In this document: positions 1 to 11,107 of the stretch, piece by piece
Position numbering within the stretch: position 1 is the stretch's first letter
Layout of the letters: every line of letters starts with the position of its first letter
Assembly: GCF_029227915.1 (NCBI RefSeq)
Contig: NC_079880.1
Span: 12,057,501-12,117,500, forward strand
Direction: 5' to 3'
DNA: 60,000 nucleotides
From: Hydractinia symbiolongicarpus
Lineage: Eukaryota; Cnidaria; Hydrozoa; Anthoathecata; Hydractiniidae
The notes under the pieces: model-generated
Told to the model about the DNA's origin: nothing
The model's input: only the letters and a program-made list of their open reading frames with translations
The model's database searches: none
Made by a program: the position numbers and the translations under genes

Positions 1-932
1 TGACTGGTCTGGGGAAATACTAACTTAATGGAGAGGACAATATTTTCAAAGAAATAACAGCAAGTATATATACAAGAAAGAAATTAGTATTATATATTTT
101 GTTACATAAAATACCTTTTTTAACACTTTTACTAAAGAATACAAATACTGAAAACTTATAATCTGGATAAATAAGGGTAGGTAAATTATAAAAATTTTAC
201 AAAATGAATCAATTTTCCAAAATTGGTGGTGCTTCCCCCACTACCCCGTACAATTAGGTTGTGTACATTTTTAAAAAAATTATTTAAATTGCTTTCATTT
301 TGTTGAGCTTGAGAGATCCGCCAAAAATTGTATCATTTCATTTTGAAGAACAGTTAACCAAAATGTAACAAAATTAAATTAAATAAAATGAATAAATAAA
401 ATAATAAAATAAAAAAGTGCAGGACCATGAATTTAAGGTTTTATTTACACAATTTTTGTTTCACATGCATTATACATTGAAATTCATGTGCACAAACTTG
501 AAAACTTGTGCATGTAAATTGAAGTTAGACCCCTGTAAGTTGCTGCTAATATTTTCCTTTCTTTCTTTTGAATATCATTTTGCAATGAGGTATAGCTTAG
601 AATAATTGATTATATAGTTGCTAATTAGTGTGAATATGAGTTCTGTATTGTTTAAACTTTTCAGAACTGGGTCTCTATTTACCTTTCACAAAGCAAAAGT
701 TATAAAAAAATTTAAAAAGCGGGAACTTGAATTGTAGGTTGTTATATACTTGTCTGGCTGCTCATATTCTAAAGGTTAATTCCAAAAAGACAACTTTGAA
801 AGGGCTGCTATATGGTACATGTCATGCATTTTATCCTTTCTTGTATTCCTTTCCTGTTTATCTAGCTACACACCACTTTTTTGTAAGAACTCAAACATCA
901 TTTAAAGTTGATAAAGTTGATAAAATGCATTT
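1..932. other. AT-rich intergenic sequence, no gene seen
   Basis: Short open frames here (for example 417-605) have no recognisable domain, no good splice sites and a low-complexity AT-rich composition. I see no gene, RNA or mobile-element terminus. Confidence 0.5.
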
Positions 933-1245
933 GTGGCGCCGTAGATTAGTGGTTATAGCTCTTGACGGCGATTCATCATGGGCGAGTGAATGTTACCATA
1001 GCCACGGGTTAACCTAAGCCATGTGAGGGAAATTGGGGAGATGGCTCCATGTGTGGGCTGTTCGATGTTGCGGGGAGTTGTCTAGTAGAGCGTTGGCCCT
1101 AATTGGGTCTGCGTAGCTCAAAACGAGCATTGCATACTCTAGGACTCTCCATCTAAGCCAAGGCCCCTCCTTGAAATAATAAACAGGGTATATCCCTTGA
1201 TATTAGTGAGGCTAGCCATGTAAAATATGCATATCCATCCATCCA
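933..1245 (+). mobile_element. tRNA-derived SINE (family 1), near full length
   Basis: The left end carries a Pol III A-box-like stretch (TAGATTAGTGG near 950), as in tRNA-headed SINEs. The body contains a segment (CGGGTTAACC, then GCCATGTGAG, about 1002-1028) that recurs in the minus-strand copy at 58.8-59.0 kb. The 3' portion (ACAGGGTATATCCCT, then GAGGCTAG, then CATGTAAAATATGCA) recurs almost exactly at 24133-24198. The copy ends in a short ATCC tetranucleotide tail. Shared ends at unrelated loci and a tRNA-like head with a simple-repeat tail support a SINE. The exact 5' boundary is approximate. Confidence 0.7.
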
Positions 1246-1328
1246 ATGTGCTACACATATGTGGTTTAGGTTTTTGCTTTACATGTAGTGAATACTGTGC
1301 TTAACAGTTCAGGAGTTGAGTCAAAAAG

Positions 1329-1403
1329 GGAAGTAAGTAAGTAAGTAAGTAAGTAAGTATGTATGTATGTATGTATGTAAGTAAGTAAGTAAGTAAGTAA
1401 GTA
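1329..1403 (-). repeat. (AAGT)n/(ATGT)n microsatellite, likely LINE 3' tail
   Basis: A run of AAGT units changes to ATGT units and back. It lies directly at the 3' side of the minus-strand LINE relic, so on the coding strand it reads as a TTAC/CTTA tail following AAATAAATGTT. CR1/L2-like LINEs commonly end in short tandem repeats instead of poly(A), so this is best read as an expanded retrotransposon tail. Confidence 0.65.
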
Positions 1404-2071
1404 AACATTTATTTACCTAAGAAATGACAATTTACATTACTAAAAGAATAAATTAGCAATTAGGAAGGAGACTTTCCCGATAGCCAAGGCTAAACAAAGG
1501 AGAAAGCCACCAAGAAAAATGTGAAATATTTTCATATGTCAGTAAATACTGTAAGTTTACAAAGATTAAAATGAAAAAGCATTATTGATTATAATTAGTA
1601 TAAATTCAGTACCATATAGTCAAATAGAAAAAAGTAATGAGACAAAATAATGAAGAGGAAAGCTAGTTGATGTATTGACTCATGTAGAAACTTGTAGCTA
1701 GGGATTTGATTGTGCTTAATTTACAGTTTGTGAGGTTAGTATCAGGATAATTTCTTTGCAGATTGTTCCACTGTGATGTGGAGATTCTAGAGAATGAAAA
1801 AGATCCAAACGTCGATGTGTTAACTGTTGGTTCAATAAGCAAACCAATTGTGTTACATCTAGTTTCATAAGAGTGTGAGATTCGATCAAATTTGAGTGAG
1901 GTAAGTGTGTCAGATGGGAGGTTAGAGTTTAGGAATTTGTGGATAAATTGAATGTTAAGGACTTTAACTAAGTCGAAGAATTTAAGAATTCCAAGTTCTG
2001 CAAATATAGGCAAAGATGGGGATCTTGGTTCACTGAAGGTGATCAGCCTAAGGGCAGCCTTTTGGAAAAAC
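1404..2071 (-). pseudogene. 5'-truncated non-LTR retrotransposon (LINE), C-terminal end of the reverse transcriptase ORF plus 3' UTR
   Basis: The minus-strand frame from about 2066 down to 1663 encodes the C-terminal region typical of many animal LINE polymerases: a QKxALRLIT stretch, then PIFxELGIL, a long helical segment (FDLVKVLNIQFIHKFLN), a tyrosine/arginine stretch (SHSYETRCN) and a SQWNNL motif. Only the last roughly 130 residues remain, so the element is 5' truncated. The coding part is followed by a 250-bp 3' UTR and the tetranucleotide tail at 1329-1403. The 5' break coincides with the start of the CACTA-like element. Clade (CR1/L2-like) is inferred from the tail and the C-terminal motifs. 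Confidence 0.7.
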
Positions 2072-2461
2072 CACTACCCATCTGGAAAACGGTTTCCAAT
2101 CAACATTTCCCAACTTCACGGTTTCCCATTTGGGAAACCGTTACCCTAAACAGGCCAGAAATAGGGACACCACTAAAATAAAAAGGAATCTGCGCACAAG
2201 CTGGTTAAGAAGCACACTGCAAATTTTTAACCAATAGAAAGGGAATATTTTCCCGCAAATTTTCACCCAAGGAAAAAAATTATTGTAGCCTCTTTCCGCA
2301 ATTCCGTAAAATGGTTCTGAGAATGGGTAACGGTTTCTCGAAAGGGAAACCCAAATTAAAATAAAAAAAAATAGTTTAAGAAACAGTTTCATGGGAAACC
2401 ATTTCCTTATTTGACATGGGAATTTCCCTATAAAAAATGGGAAACCGTTTCCCATTTAGTG
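2072..2461. mobile_element. CACTA-like non-autonomous element with GGGAAACNGTTTCCC palindromes
   Basis: The left edge begins CACTA (2072-2076) and the right edge ends TAGTG (2457-2461). Each is followed inward by related sequence (ACGGTTTCC on one side, AAACCGTTTCCC on the other). The interior repeats the self-complementary word GGGAAAC-GTTTCCC several times on both strands. No transposase is encoded; the minus-strand open frame at 2141-2455 is a by-product of the repeats. I could not find a clear target-site duplication, so the superfamily call rests on the termini alone. Confidence 0.4.
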
Positions 2462-5033
2462 TCATCTCCAGAACTGCTTAATGAATCCTGGACCTTATAG
2501 CTACCTGTAAAAATTAGAAAAAGTAACTTAAAATGTAAAATATTATCCAAAAATTTAGCTAGCTAAACCACACTTTTACGTAATTTCAAGTCGCCCTGCT
2601 CTGTGTAGCTAGCTAGCTACATAAATCCAGTAGTTGGCTAATTAACGTAACTACCAGTGTAAGTGTGATGAGTAGCTGATGAGCTAGCTAGCTGGAAAAG
2701 CAATGGTAAGGAAAGCTTAGCAAAAATGACAACACTTAACCTACCTTATACTTGATCTGCCTTTAGCTCCCTGACCTGACTTTACTTTGAAGTCAATCAA
2801 CAAACTCCTCCAAAATTGACACTTCCTGCCGTTGATTCAATAATGGTAGCTTCATTTGTAAACATTCGAAAGCGAAAGTGACTTCAATGTTCTTTTTTTA
2901 TCCTTTCGCACAAAAACGGAGAAAGAAGAAAATGAAAGGGCTCTCGAAACAGGGGAAGGGTCGTATGGTACAGGATATTTATTTATTCCGGTAAAATTAT
3001 TCTGGACAAAAACAAATTAATCAAATTTTTCCCATTTGGAATTTTATTAATCTTACATTGATGGAAAGGACTGAATGTATAACAACAGTGTAGAAAAGAG
3101 AAACGCGTCTGGGGAGTTTATTCGCCATACGATTTCTTTATAATTATAAGCTCTATAGTTTATGGTACTATGTAGAAAGACATAAAGCTGTGAACCAAGT
3201 TAACATTAAGTATAATTACAAAACTTATGATAGAATTTCCAGGTACAATTAACGCGAAGGCGATTTGTTCTTAAAGTTGACCTTTGTGTTATTATTTATG
3301 TTTTTGTGTTTGGTTTGTATTTATGATTGTGTCTTTACATACCATCGCTCGATCGGTACGTAAAGTAATGGTAACAAATGCAAAAAAATATTAAAACTTT
3401 GTTCTGTTAGTGGACATTTTACGATTTCAATAAGCCATCTTCGCACCCTGACTTTTGTTTCTCAGGATTTTTTGAGAACGTCCCCCCTCAAAAAAAATAG
3501 GGAGCCTGGAGACCAAGTTAGTATTTTTTTTAAAGAGTGAAAGAGTTTTTACTAATTTTTGTGTTTGTAAAAGTGTATGCAGGGTGCATTAAAGAGTATA
3601 TTTTATTATATAAAAAATATCTTGTGCCACAACTAACGTTTACTCAACGTCTTCACCCTAGGCACTGATGTCAAACAGGCAAGACGTCGGAGGGCGAGGT
3701 TCTCAAGAAATATTTATCGTCATGTCGTCAGATTTGAGATAGCTGTCACAAATTGTTATTAACCGAGAGATTAATGTGCGATTAGAATCCTAGAGAAGCT
3801 TTCTGTCTGAGCAGTTTAAAAGTATTTTTACTTTTAATTCTCTACGTGCCATCTTTATCGAAAGTGCAAAACTATTTTTCCTGTTTTCAAACGATGTAAC
3901 TATGGCAATAATACACCCATCCAATTTCCTCCCCAGAGTTTTTTCTTCTTCTGGCAATCTTGGGCGGCGACATACCTTTGGCATTGTCAAAAAGACTATA
4001 AATACCCTGGGGGGGAGGTTAATGGCGATTCATATTTTACCAAGCTAAAATAATTTTTTTAGCAGTTACAAAAATTATTCCTTGTTACACCCTCTTAGAA
4101 CTTGTTTTGAAAAAAACAAAGCAAACAAGATCCGTTTTTAAACAACATTGTTTACGTGATCCAACCTCGTCCATAAGAGCTCTTGTATCTTTAACACTGC
4201 ATACTAATAGTTACTGTAAAATTAAAAAAGATGTATATGTTCTCTATTAAAGCATTATTCTTCCCATGTTCTTCTCCTCACTTTGCCTAAGATAGCAACC
4301 ACGTACCCAAAAGCTTAATAGGTTTTCTTATCTTAGAATGTACCCTGAGCGCATCCGTTTTAATTAAAAAAATAAGGAGCCTCGCGGGGAAGGTTGCTTG
4401 CGTGGCTATGACCAGCAAATTATCTCGGGTAATCAGGACAAAAGAAAAGCAGATTAGAAAGGACAGTGAAACTTTTGGCTCCTGGTAAAAACACTAAAAT
4501 GGTAAAGAGTGTAAATAAAACAACGTATTCCGATATTTTTTGGTGCGCTGTGGTCACATCTACTAAATTAAACTAACGACGAACATGTTGCAGCAAAAGT
4601 ATTTGCGTAATTGTATTTACCTGATAAAACTTATAAAAGTGGAGCCTGGCCCAAGTTAAGCACAAGATTTGGCGCATGTCATATTGCAGCGTATTTTTGA
4701 ATCATATATTGAAAGAAAACTTTTTTTTAAATTTGTAACAATTCCACTGTTTTAGTTGTTGATTCTCGCTTAAGTCACGCTATCAACTTCAAGATAAACC
4801 TAGCTCAACTAGCAGTGAGTTATAGATAATTTCCTTCCAATATATTTTAATTGTCAGCATTCATGACTTTCTTCTAAGGTGCCATATATTTACTGTATTT
4901 ATTTAATTGTTTGAACATGCTGCTTAGTCGCTGGGCTGATTTAATTTTTTAAGTAAGGCAAAAAACATGCTCGCAACATTTAGGGAAAAAGTCAATTCTC
5001 AAATGGTTATATTCACAATCCATTACGCGATAC
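2462..5033. other. Intergenic sequence, no gene seen
   Basis: No convincing exon on either strand. The first 250 bases are rich in the palindromic word AGCTAGCT (about 2560-2700), which recurs across the window. The minus-strand frame at 3790-3990 lacks any recognisable motif. Confidence 0.5.
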
Positions 5034-5460
5034 AGTCAAACCTGCTATTAGGGACAGCTGTATCAGCCACCTGTCTTGAACGCCCACATTTGAATCCCCC
5101 AATTAGTTTTATAAGCAATTGACCGTATATCTAACGTGACCAAGAAACACCATTTCCCAGACAAGGTCTAACTTATATTAGACAACCATATTTTTTTATT
5201 TTCCAGAACAGAAAGTATTTGCATTTACGATACAGTTTGCATAACTTGTATATCACAGCGCTTACATAATTTCAAACATTTTTTGCAGTCTACAAGTTGT
5301 AATAAAAACTAAAAGGGACAAAACCTGTCTTAGACGGTCACCTTAGTGGCTGGCCGTCTGACATAGATGTTTTATAAAACGACCCCTTACCTATAACGAC
5401 TACCTTTTTAAGGCCCCAGGCTGTCTTATGCAGCTGGGCTACCAATGGTTGGGTGGAAAA
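5034..5460. mobile_element. Possible fragment of a Tc1/mariner- or pogo-type MITE
   Basis: The segment begins TACAGTCAAACCTG, resembling the CAGT-starting termini and TA target of mariner/pogo elements. The interior has repeated GTCTTAGACGG / GGCCGTCT words like those of short non-autonomous DNA elements. The opposite inverted terminus is not visible, so the copy is either truncated or misidentified. Confidence 0.3.
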
Positions 5461-6683
5461 CATAAGTTTAAGTGTAGAATAGGTTGGTGTAAACTTGTTT
5501 GAAGTGAAGAATAAATTTGTTATTCACAATAGAAATGATATAACGTGTATCAAAATTACACCTACATATTCTAATGTTACTTTTTTTCTCGCTACGTTAA
5601 ATTTTTTTTTCAGAATTATTAACATAATGGAGGAAAATTAGTTGCACAAAAAATTACAATGTTGTCATTAGGACAAAAGATGAAATCATATCTGCAGAAT
5701 TTTACAGATAAAATAAAAAGATCTGATTTTGATTGATTGCCATAGTTACCCGCTGCTAAGCAAAAAATAGACAAAATAATACATTTTGACCAAATAGCTG
5801 CATAATGATATGTTATGTTTCCCAAGCGTCACTTGCGTAAATTAAGTGAAACGGATTTTCTTAACGTAGAATCATCTTCAAGGGAGCTGATGCGGTACAG
5901 GACGAGAATGAGGTTGAACAGGACGAAAGTGGCAATTTCTCAGAAGAATAATCTAAAGGCAGAACACTGGTTCGAAAATTTGTCCAGCTAAAATGCTAGG
6001 TGGTACTAATGCCTGCTATGACAAACGAAATGATTAATGTGATCACAATATTTGGTTTGGCGGTGCTTGCGAATTCAAACTGCTAAAAACGGCGCACGAC
6101 AGTATTTCGACCTGTAAAGCACCAAACACCGAAAACCTTTATTGTTAGTCTGAAAGCTGTCGAGTTCACATATTACAGTCTAGAGTCGGAGCATAAAATC
6201 TTGTGGTAAGACCTGCAGAAATGCCATGTATGGATTAAAACGCGTTAGATACAAGTGAAGTGGTAGAAAAGCTACTTAAGTCGTTCAAAATGGTTGCTAT
6301 GAGAGTTGCTTTGTAATTTTTCCGCGACTTGTCCGAAAAGTGTTGCACTGTAGAATGTAAATTATAAATCATTTTTACTATTTTCCGATGTATTCTAAGA
6401 CACACTAAGATTAAAATTTGGATATTTTTCTAAGGCAGCTTAAGCTTGAAACTCGTGTACATGTTGTGTTAAAAAAGTGCTGAAGCAAAATGTTATTATT
6501 AATTCCTTGGGAACCCTAAATAACTCTTTTTTTGTGCATCGATATTTTTTTTTAAATCTGTTCCGCATTTTACTCTTATGTTAATATAACAGTTGGTTAA
6601 AAAATTACATAAAAAATCGTAAACAATGAGGGTAAATGTTCTATAAAGTAATCTCAAAATAAATTCCGGATAAAAAAATCGCG
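5461..6683. other. Intergenic sequence, no gene seen
   Basis: AT-rich sequence with no domain-bearing frame and no recognisable repeat. Confidence 0.5.
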
Positions 6684-7085
6684 AGAAATAACCTACGCGA
6701 TTACCGTATTTTAATATACTTTACGGAAATAAACTTTTGCGATTATCGTATTTCAACGTACTTTACAGAAATAAACTTTCGCGATTGTCGTATTTCAATA
6801 TACTTTACGGAAATAAACTTTCGCGATTAGCGTATTTCAATATACTTTACGGAAATAAACTTTCGCGATTAGCGTATGTCAATATACTTTACGGAAATAA
6901 ACTTTCGCGATTAGCGTATGTCAATATACTTTACGGAAATAAACTTTCGCGATTAGTGTGTTTCAATATACTTTACGGAAATAAGCTTTCGCGATTAGCG
7001 TATGTCAATATACTTTAGGGAAATAAACTTTCGCGATTACCGTATTTCAACACACTTTACGGAAATAAACTTTTGCGATTAAGCC
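6684..7085 (+). repeat. 42-bp satellite, about nine units
   Basis: The unit is AAATAAACTTTCGCGATTAG followed by CGTATTTCAATATACTTTACGG, with small variations (GTATGTC, TTTTGCG). Because 42 is divisible by three, one plus-strand frame (6737-7018) stays open as a 14-residue repeat, but it has no other sign of being protein. The central units are more alike than the edge units, as expected from unequal exchange. The TTTCGCG word is also found in the element near 34.3-34.8 kb. Confidence 0.85.
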
Positions 7086-7931
7086 TTTAAAATCTCTAGG
7101 TCTAACTTTTGCAATTTAGAACAAAATCACGAAATCGCTAAAATCTTTTTCGCGTACCTCTCTTCCTTTAAAGTATCCCGCATCAAATAGATATAACGTT
7201 TTCTAAATTATATTATCGTACACCATGTGGTATACCATGATGCATTAGAAAATACAATATAGCAATAAAAAACTTAACAATTCAAACGAATACACAAGTT
7301 GTCTGCATGAATATTTAACAGGACCATAATAGACAATATTTTTGCCATTACAAAAAAAGGTCTCTCATGATCTAGGTTGGAGTTACCTCCAATGACGAAG
7401 TAACCAAGCTGAACAGAATAATAATAATTTTCATATTATTTTTTTTAAACTTTACACTCGCACGTTTCTTCTTCGTTTAACTGTTTTTCATCCTTCTCTA
7501 CACATTCTTGGTGCATATAACAATGATTTCTCCAACATTGGATGTTAATGTTTTTATTAATGATCTGTGTCACAGACAGTGAACTACCTATAACATTGTT
7601 AAAACTTTGGAAAGTTGAGTTATTTGACGTGTCGTGGAGTTGAATACTGTTACAACTTTGTGCGTAGGATTTACCAAAGACATTGTCACCAAGAAAAGTG
7701 CTGTTTGATCGTGTTTCAGACGCCCATAATTCACTTTTATCGTCATCAATAACGCCCTATTGGAGAACATATTTTTTATTTTTTACATGTATTCTGACCA
7801 ATATTTTTGTTTTGAAGATAATTTTATTGGAAGAGCAAGTATGAGGAACTTTTATCTTTGTCGCTATGATAATGCTGAATTCATCATATCTCCAAAAGTG
7901 CCTTCTGATGGATCATGATGAATAGACATAC
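7086..7931. other. Spacer before the THAP transposon, no gene seen
   Basis: The minus-strand frame at 7588-7770 has no recognisable motif. Nothing else stands out. Confidence 0.45.
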
Positions 7932-8149
7932 TTCCATATCCATTTGGTTCCGCGAAATATGCATGCAAAAAATGCAGAATAACATGAAAACGAGATTAGT
8001 TATGAGCAAACTTAAATATTGGCTTATCTTTCAGTAAGCAGCTCTGTCAGTATCACGAAGATTTGTCTATTTACAGCTTTTACTTGGATATTTTAAATAA
8101 TCATGAATACAGGAGATGTCAGTGAGGCTAGTAGTAGTAGCAGTATAAC

Positions 8150-9756
8150 AAAACTTTCTCGTGGTTTTAAGTGTGCAGCCTTTGTAATGTGGTAGCACTT
8201 AATATGATAGCAACGGAGAAAGAACACCGTTTCTTTTTTTTAAATTTCCCTTAAATAATCCCGGAAAAAAGGTTTGGTGTGATTTGATTAGGCGACATGA
8301 TGGTAGAGATGGTTTTTCTGTTAACAAAAATACACGTCTTTGCCATTTACACTTCAGAGAAGATGAATACAAGAGAAATTTAACTAGATGGACATTGTAC
8401 AAAGGGGTTAAGCCATCAATAAACCTCCATTCAAGTTTTACTTTTGCAAAGTCACCAAGGCCATTACCAAAACATAGAAGTAATGCCACTTCAAGGAGTA
8501 ACAACATTTGACAGTACGCTTATGTCTCTGCCTTTATCACCAAATTATCATGTTCCTTTGTTTGAAAGTTCAGTGCTGGAGGAGAATATTCCACTTTCTG
8601 TTGATGTTGGAACCCAGACTGATTTTTCCTTTGTCCATAATCCTTTTTATGCTGTAGAAGATAACAAGTTTGTTACACTTACTGATCATTCATACTCAGG
8701 TGTACATTAAACACAAAATATTTTAGTGAATATGAGTGTTCTTCAGGAGGAGATGGAAAAGAAAATTAAGGAACTTTCTAGTAAAATCTGTTTATTACAG
8801 AGCAGTGTTGTTAAAAATAACAATGAGTTGCCAAGACATAAAAATAATCTTTTTACTTTGGAAAAAATCAAAGACGATTCACAGGCCATCAAATTTTATA
8901 CTGGTTTGCAAATTGTCGTATGCATTATTGGACAGGACCCAGTTCTCTCGAAAAGGATGTTGGGAATTTAAATTATCAGAGTTCCAAAAATAATTTCTCA
9001 AAACCTGGCCGCAAACGGTCTGTTTCTTTGCTTGATGTTTTTTTTGATATTGTTACGGTTGAAAGTTGGATTACATGTTGCTGAAATTGCTGGCCGATTT
9101 AATATTTCTACTAGTCATTTTTCAAAAAAATAAATTTTTTGTACCACGAACTTCCATTATTGCTTCCATTTCCTTCTCAAGCAATTATACGAAAATGTAT
9201 GCCGAAACAATTCAAAGAGTACCAAACAACACGAGTAATCATTGATGGCACAGAAATATTTATTGAGACTCCGTCTTCTATGGTATCACAATCTCAAACG
9301 TGGTCCCAATACAAGCATCATAACACTTGGAAAGCTTTAGTTGGTATGTCCCCAAACGGAGGTGTCACATTTGTATCTAACTTGTGGGCTGGCAGAGTGA
9401 GTGATAAGCAAATAATCAAGTCTGGTATTTTGGGTATGCTAAACCATGGTGATAATGTCATGGCTGACCGTGGCTTTGATATTGCTGACACTTTACCTGA
9501 TGGTGTATCTTTAAACATTCCACCGCTTAAGGGACAGCGTGATCAACTTACAGCAGAAGAAAGTAAAGACACTGCTAAAATAACTGCTGTCAGAATTCAT
9601 GTGAAAAGAGCAATTGGCAGAATAAAGAATTACCACATATTAGATGGTACTATCCCACTGACATTATCACCAGTTATCAATCAAGTGTTTACTGTGTGCA
9701 GCTACCTAACAAATTTTTTGCCACCATTATGTCCTCCATCAAATGAAAACAACTGA
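8150..9756 (+). pseudogene. THAP-domain DDE transposase relic, third catalytic residue changed to Lys
   Basis: Three pieces can be followed in different frames. (1) A broken THAP domain at about 8165-8430: FKFPLNNP, then WCDLIRR, then RLCHLHF, keeping the C-x2-H pair; the first Cys pair is frameshifted. (2) A coiled-coil segment at 8726-8971 ending in the conserved IKFYTGL stretch. (3) An intact 205-residue DDE_Tnp_4-type core at 9139-9756, with the first Asp in IIDGTE (residue 36) and the second in MADRGFD (residue 110). The third acidic residue of the usual RIHVERA motif is Lys 156 (codon AAA at 9604-9606). Frameshifts also separate the pieces around 8510, 8971 and 9120. With a lost catalytic acid and several frameshifts it cannot encode an active enzyme. 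Confidence 0.8.
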
Positions 9757-10081
9757 ATACATCATACCCACCTTGGTGTTTTCCAATAATAATATTCAAA
9801 ATACAACCCCCTTGACATTAGTGAGCTCAACTACATAAATACTCATAAACAAATATATCTTTTTTTTGTTTACACTCTACTACTACCATTCTTCTCAAAT
9901 ATAAACGGTTACTTTTATAGCCACAAATATTCTATGAACAGCCTTCTTGATGTACAAGAGGCTGTTAAGTCTCTTAAGCCCTAACGATTGTAATCTTCTA
10001 ACCCAAACAAAACTCCACCAACATGATTTCAATTGCCAAACCCACCAACACCAATACCAGCTGGACATCTGCAAGCTGCAG

Positions 10082-10612
10082 CTATAATGTAACCAGAATT
10101 AGAACACATTTTGACAATTTTGTATAATTTATTGATGCTTTTATTCTAACATCAAAAGTTTCTGTAAATGCAATATCTATTTTCTTGATAAACCTTTCCT
10201 GAAAAAACTGAAACGATTTAAGTCTTTTATATTGAGTGCTATTTAAAAGAATGTGTTTGTATTTAACAGTCTTTATAACAAGGTAATCATAAAGTTGAAT
10301 AAACGTAAATGTAAATTGGAGTGTTTTTCTAAGGTCTTGACTCCATGGCACGTTTGCACACTCACCCTTGATTATGCCGTAAGTGTTACGATCTTCCTCT
10401 GTGGACGTTACTAGGGCCTCAGATGGGGTTAAACTGTTTACTATGCCACAGTGTATAGCATAGGTACGAAGAATCAGGTCTGCTTTTGTACCTGATGTTT
10501 TTTCTTTATAAACGAGATGTATACTTTTTAAATCAGTTACACGTAATGCCCCTAAGTCTTCAAGACAGTTTAGAATTATTTTTTCTGTAAGTAATGACTG
10601 AAATTGCTCCAT
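10082..10612 (-). pseudogene. Second ORF of the THAP transposon, truncated (SAP-like N-terminus, SWIM/YqaJ-type protein)
   Basis: The 176-residue minus-strand frame begins with a helix-rich segment ending TSGTKADLILRTYA, which looks like a SAP-type helix-extended-loop-helix. A block around WSQDLRKT, YKHILL and FIKKIDIA follows, which I associate with the second protein of ISL2EU-type transposons (SWIM zinc finger and YqaJ nuclease further downstream). Here the frame stops at 10082, before any zinc finger or nuclease. It converges on the transposase gene inside the same inverted repeats. Family assignment is from memory of conserved blocks and is moderate. Confidence 0.5.
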
Positions 10613-10753
10613 ATTTCCAACTGACTAACATTAAACTAGGTTAAAAGCATATACTTTCGCGGTAAAAATTTAAATTGGCTTTTAACTAATCTCGTTTTCA
10701 TGTTATTCGGCATTTTGGTATGTATATTCCGCGGAACGAAAATGGATATGGAA

Positions 10754-11107
10754 ATAGAGCTATTGGTGCTGTATCTCAAATCTCAAGCAAGATACAAACA
10801 TATTATAAAAACAAACGTATTCTAACACTTTCTATAGAATAAAAAAACTTATGAATATTTATGAGCCAGCGCCAAATGGCGCTTATATTTGCAATGGGCG
10901 TGATGGTTTTTGATGTAAGCTTTGTTGTAAACATTTAATAAGGACAAGGCGTGCAAAAATACCCTTGTTTACACAAAAAACATAATTTGTACCAATGCAT
11001 GCAGGTCTAGGTTTAAAGGTATACGTCTGTAATCGCGTTATTAAGGTGAAACATGGGCAAAACAAGGGCGTAGCATAGGCATAGCATGGGCTTTACATGG
11101 GGGTAAC
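10754..11107. other. Spacer between transposon and receptor gene
   Basis: Likely contains the 3' UTR of the minus-strand SEFIR gene. If the donor-like CTG|GTAAATA near 11130 is used, a further 3' exon could lie here. The minus-strand frame 10883-11065 is not recognisable. Confidence 0.35.

Larger units (their letters stand above)
7932..10753 (+). mobile_element. Complete but inactive THAP/DDE DNA transposon (ISL2EU-type, PIF/Harbinger-related)
   Basis: Two long terminal inverted repeats frame the element. The left arm starts TTCCATATCCATTT (7932) and runs through AATAACATGAAAACGAGATT to about 8001. The right arm (about 10679-10753) is its reverse complement with few mismatches, giving about 70-bp arms. 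Between them lie a plus-strand THAP-coiled-coil-DDE transposase relic and, converging from the right, a minus-strand ORF resembling the second protein of ISL2EU-type elements. This two-gene convergent plan is what I know of ISL2EU elements; the superfamily name is inferred. Boundaries are good to about 5 bp. The target duplication is unclear. Confidence 0.75.

Noticed and set aside
933-1010. Functional tRNA gene
   Set aside because: Only A-box-like sequence and a weak B box. No cloverleaf can be closed and related sequence recurs as a dispersed element.
2141-2455. 104-codon minus-strand protein
   Set aside because: It lies entirely within the palindrome-rich CACTA-like element and is low complexity.
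6737-7018. 93-codon repeat protein (14-residue repeat)
   Set aside because: A 42-bp satellite stays open because its length is a multiple of three. The edge units contain stops and no start or splice context is convincing.
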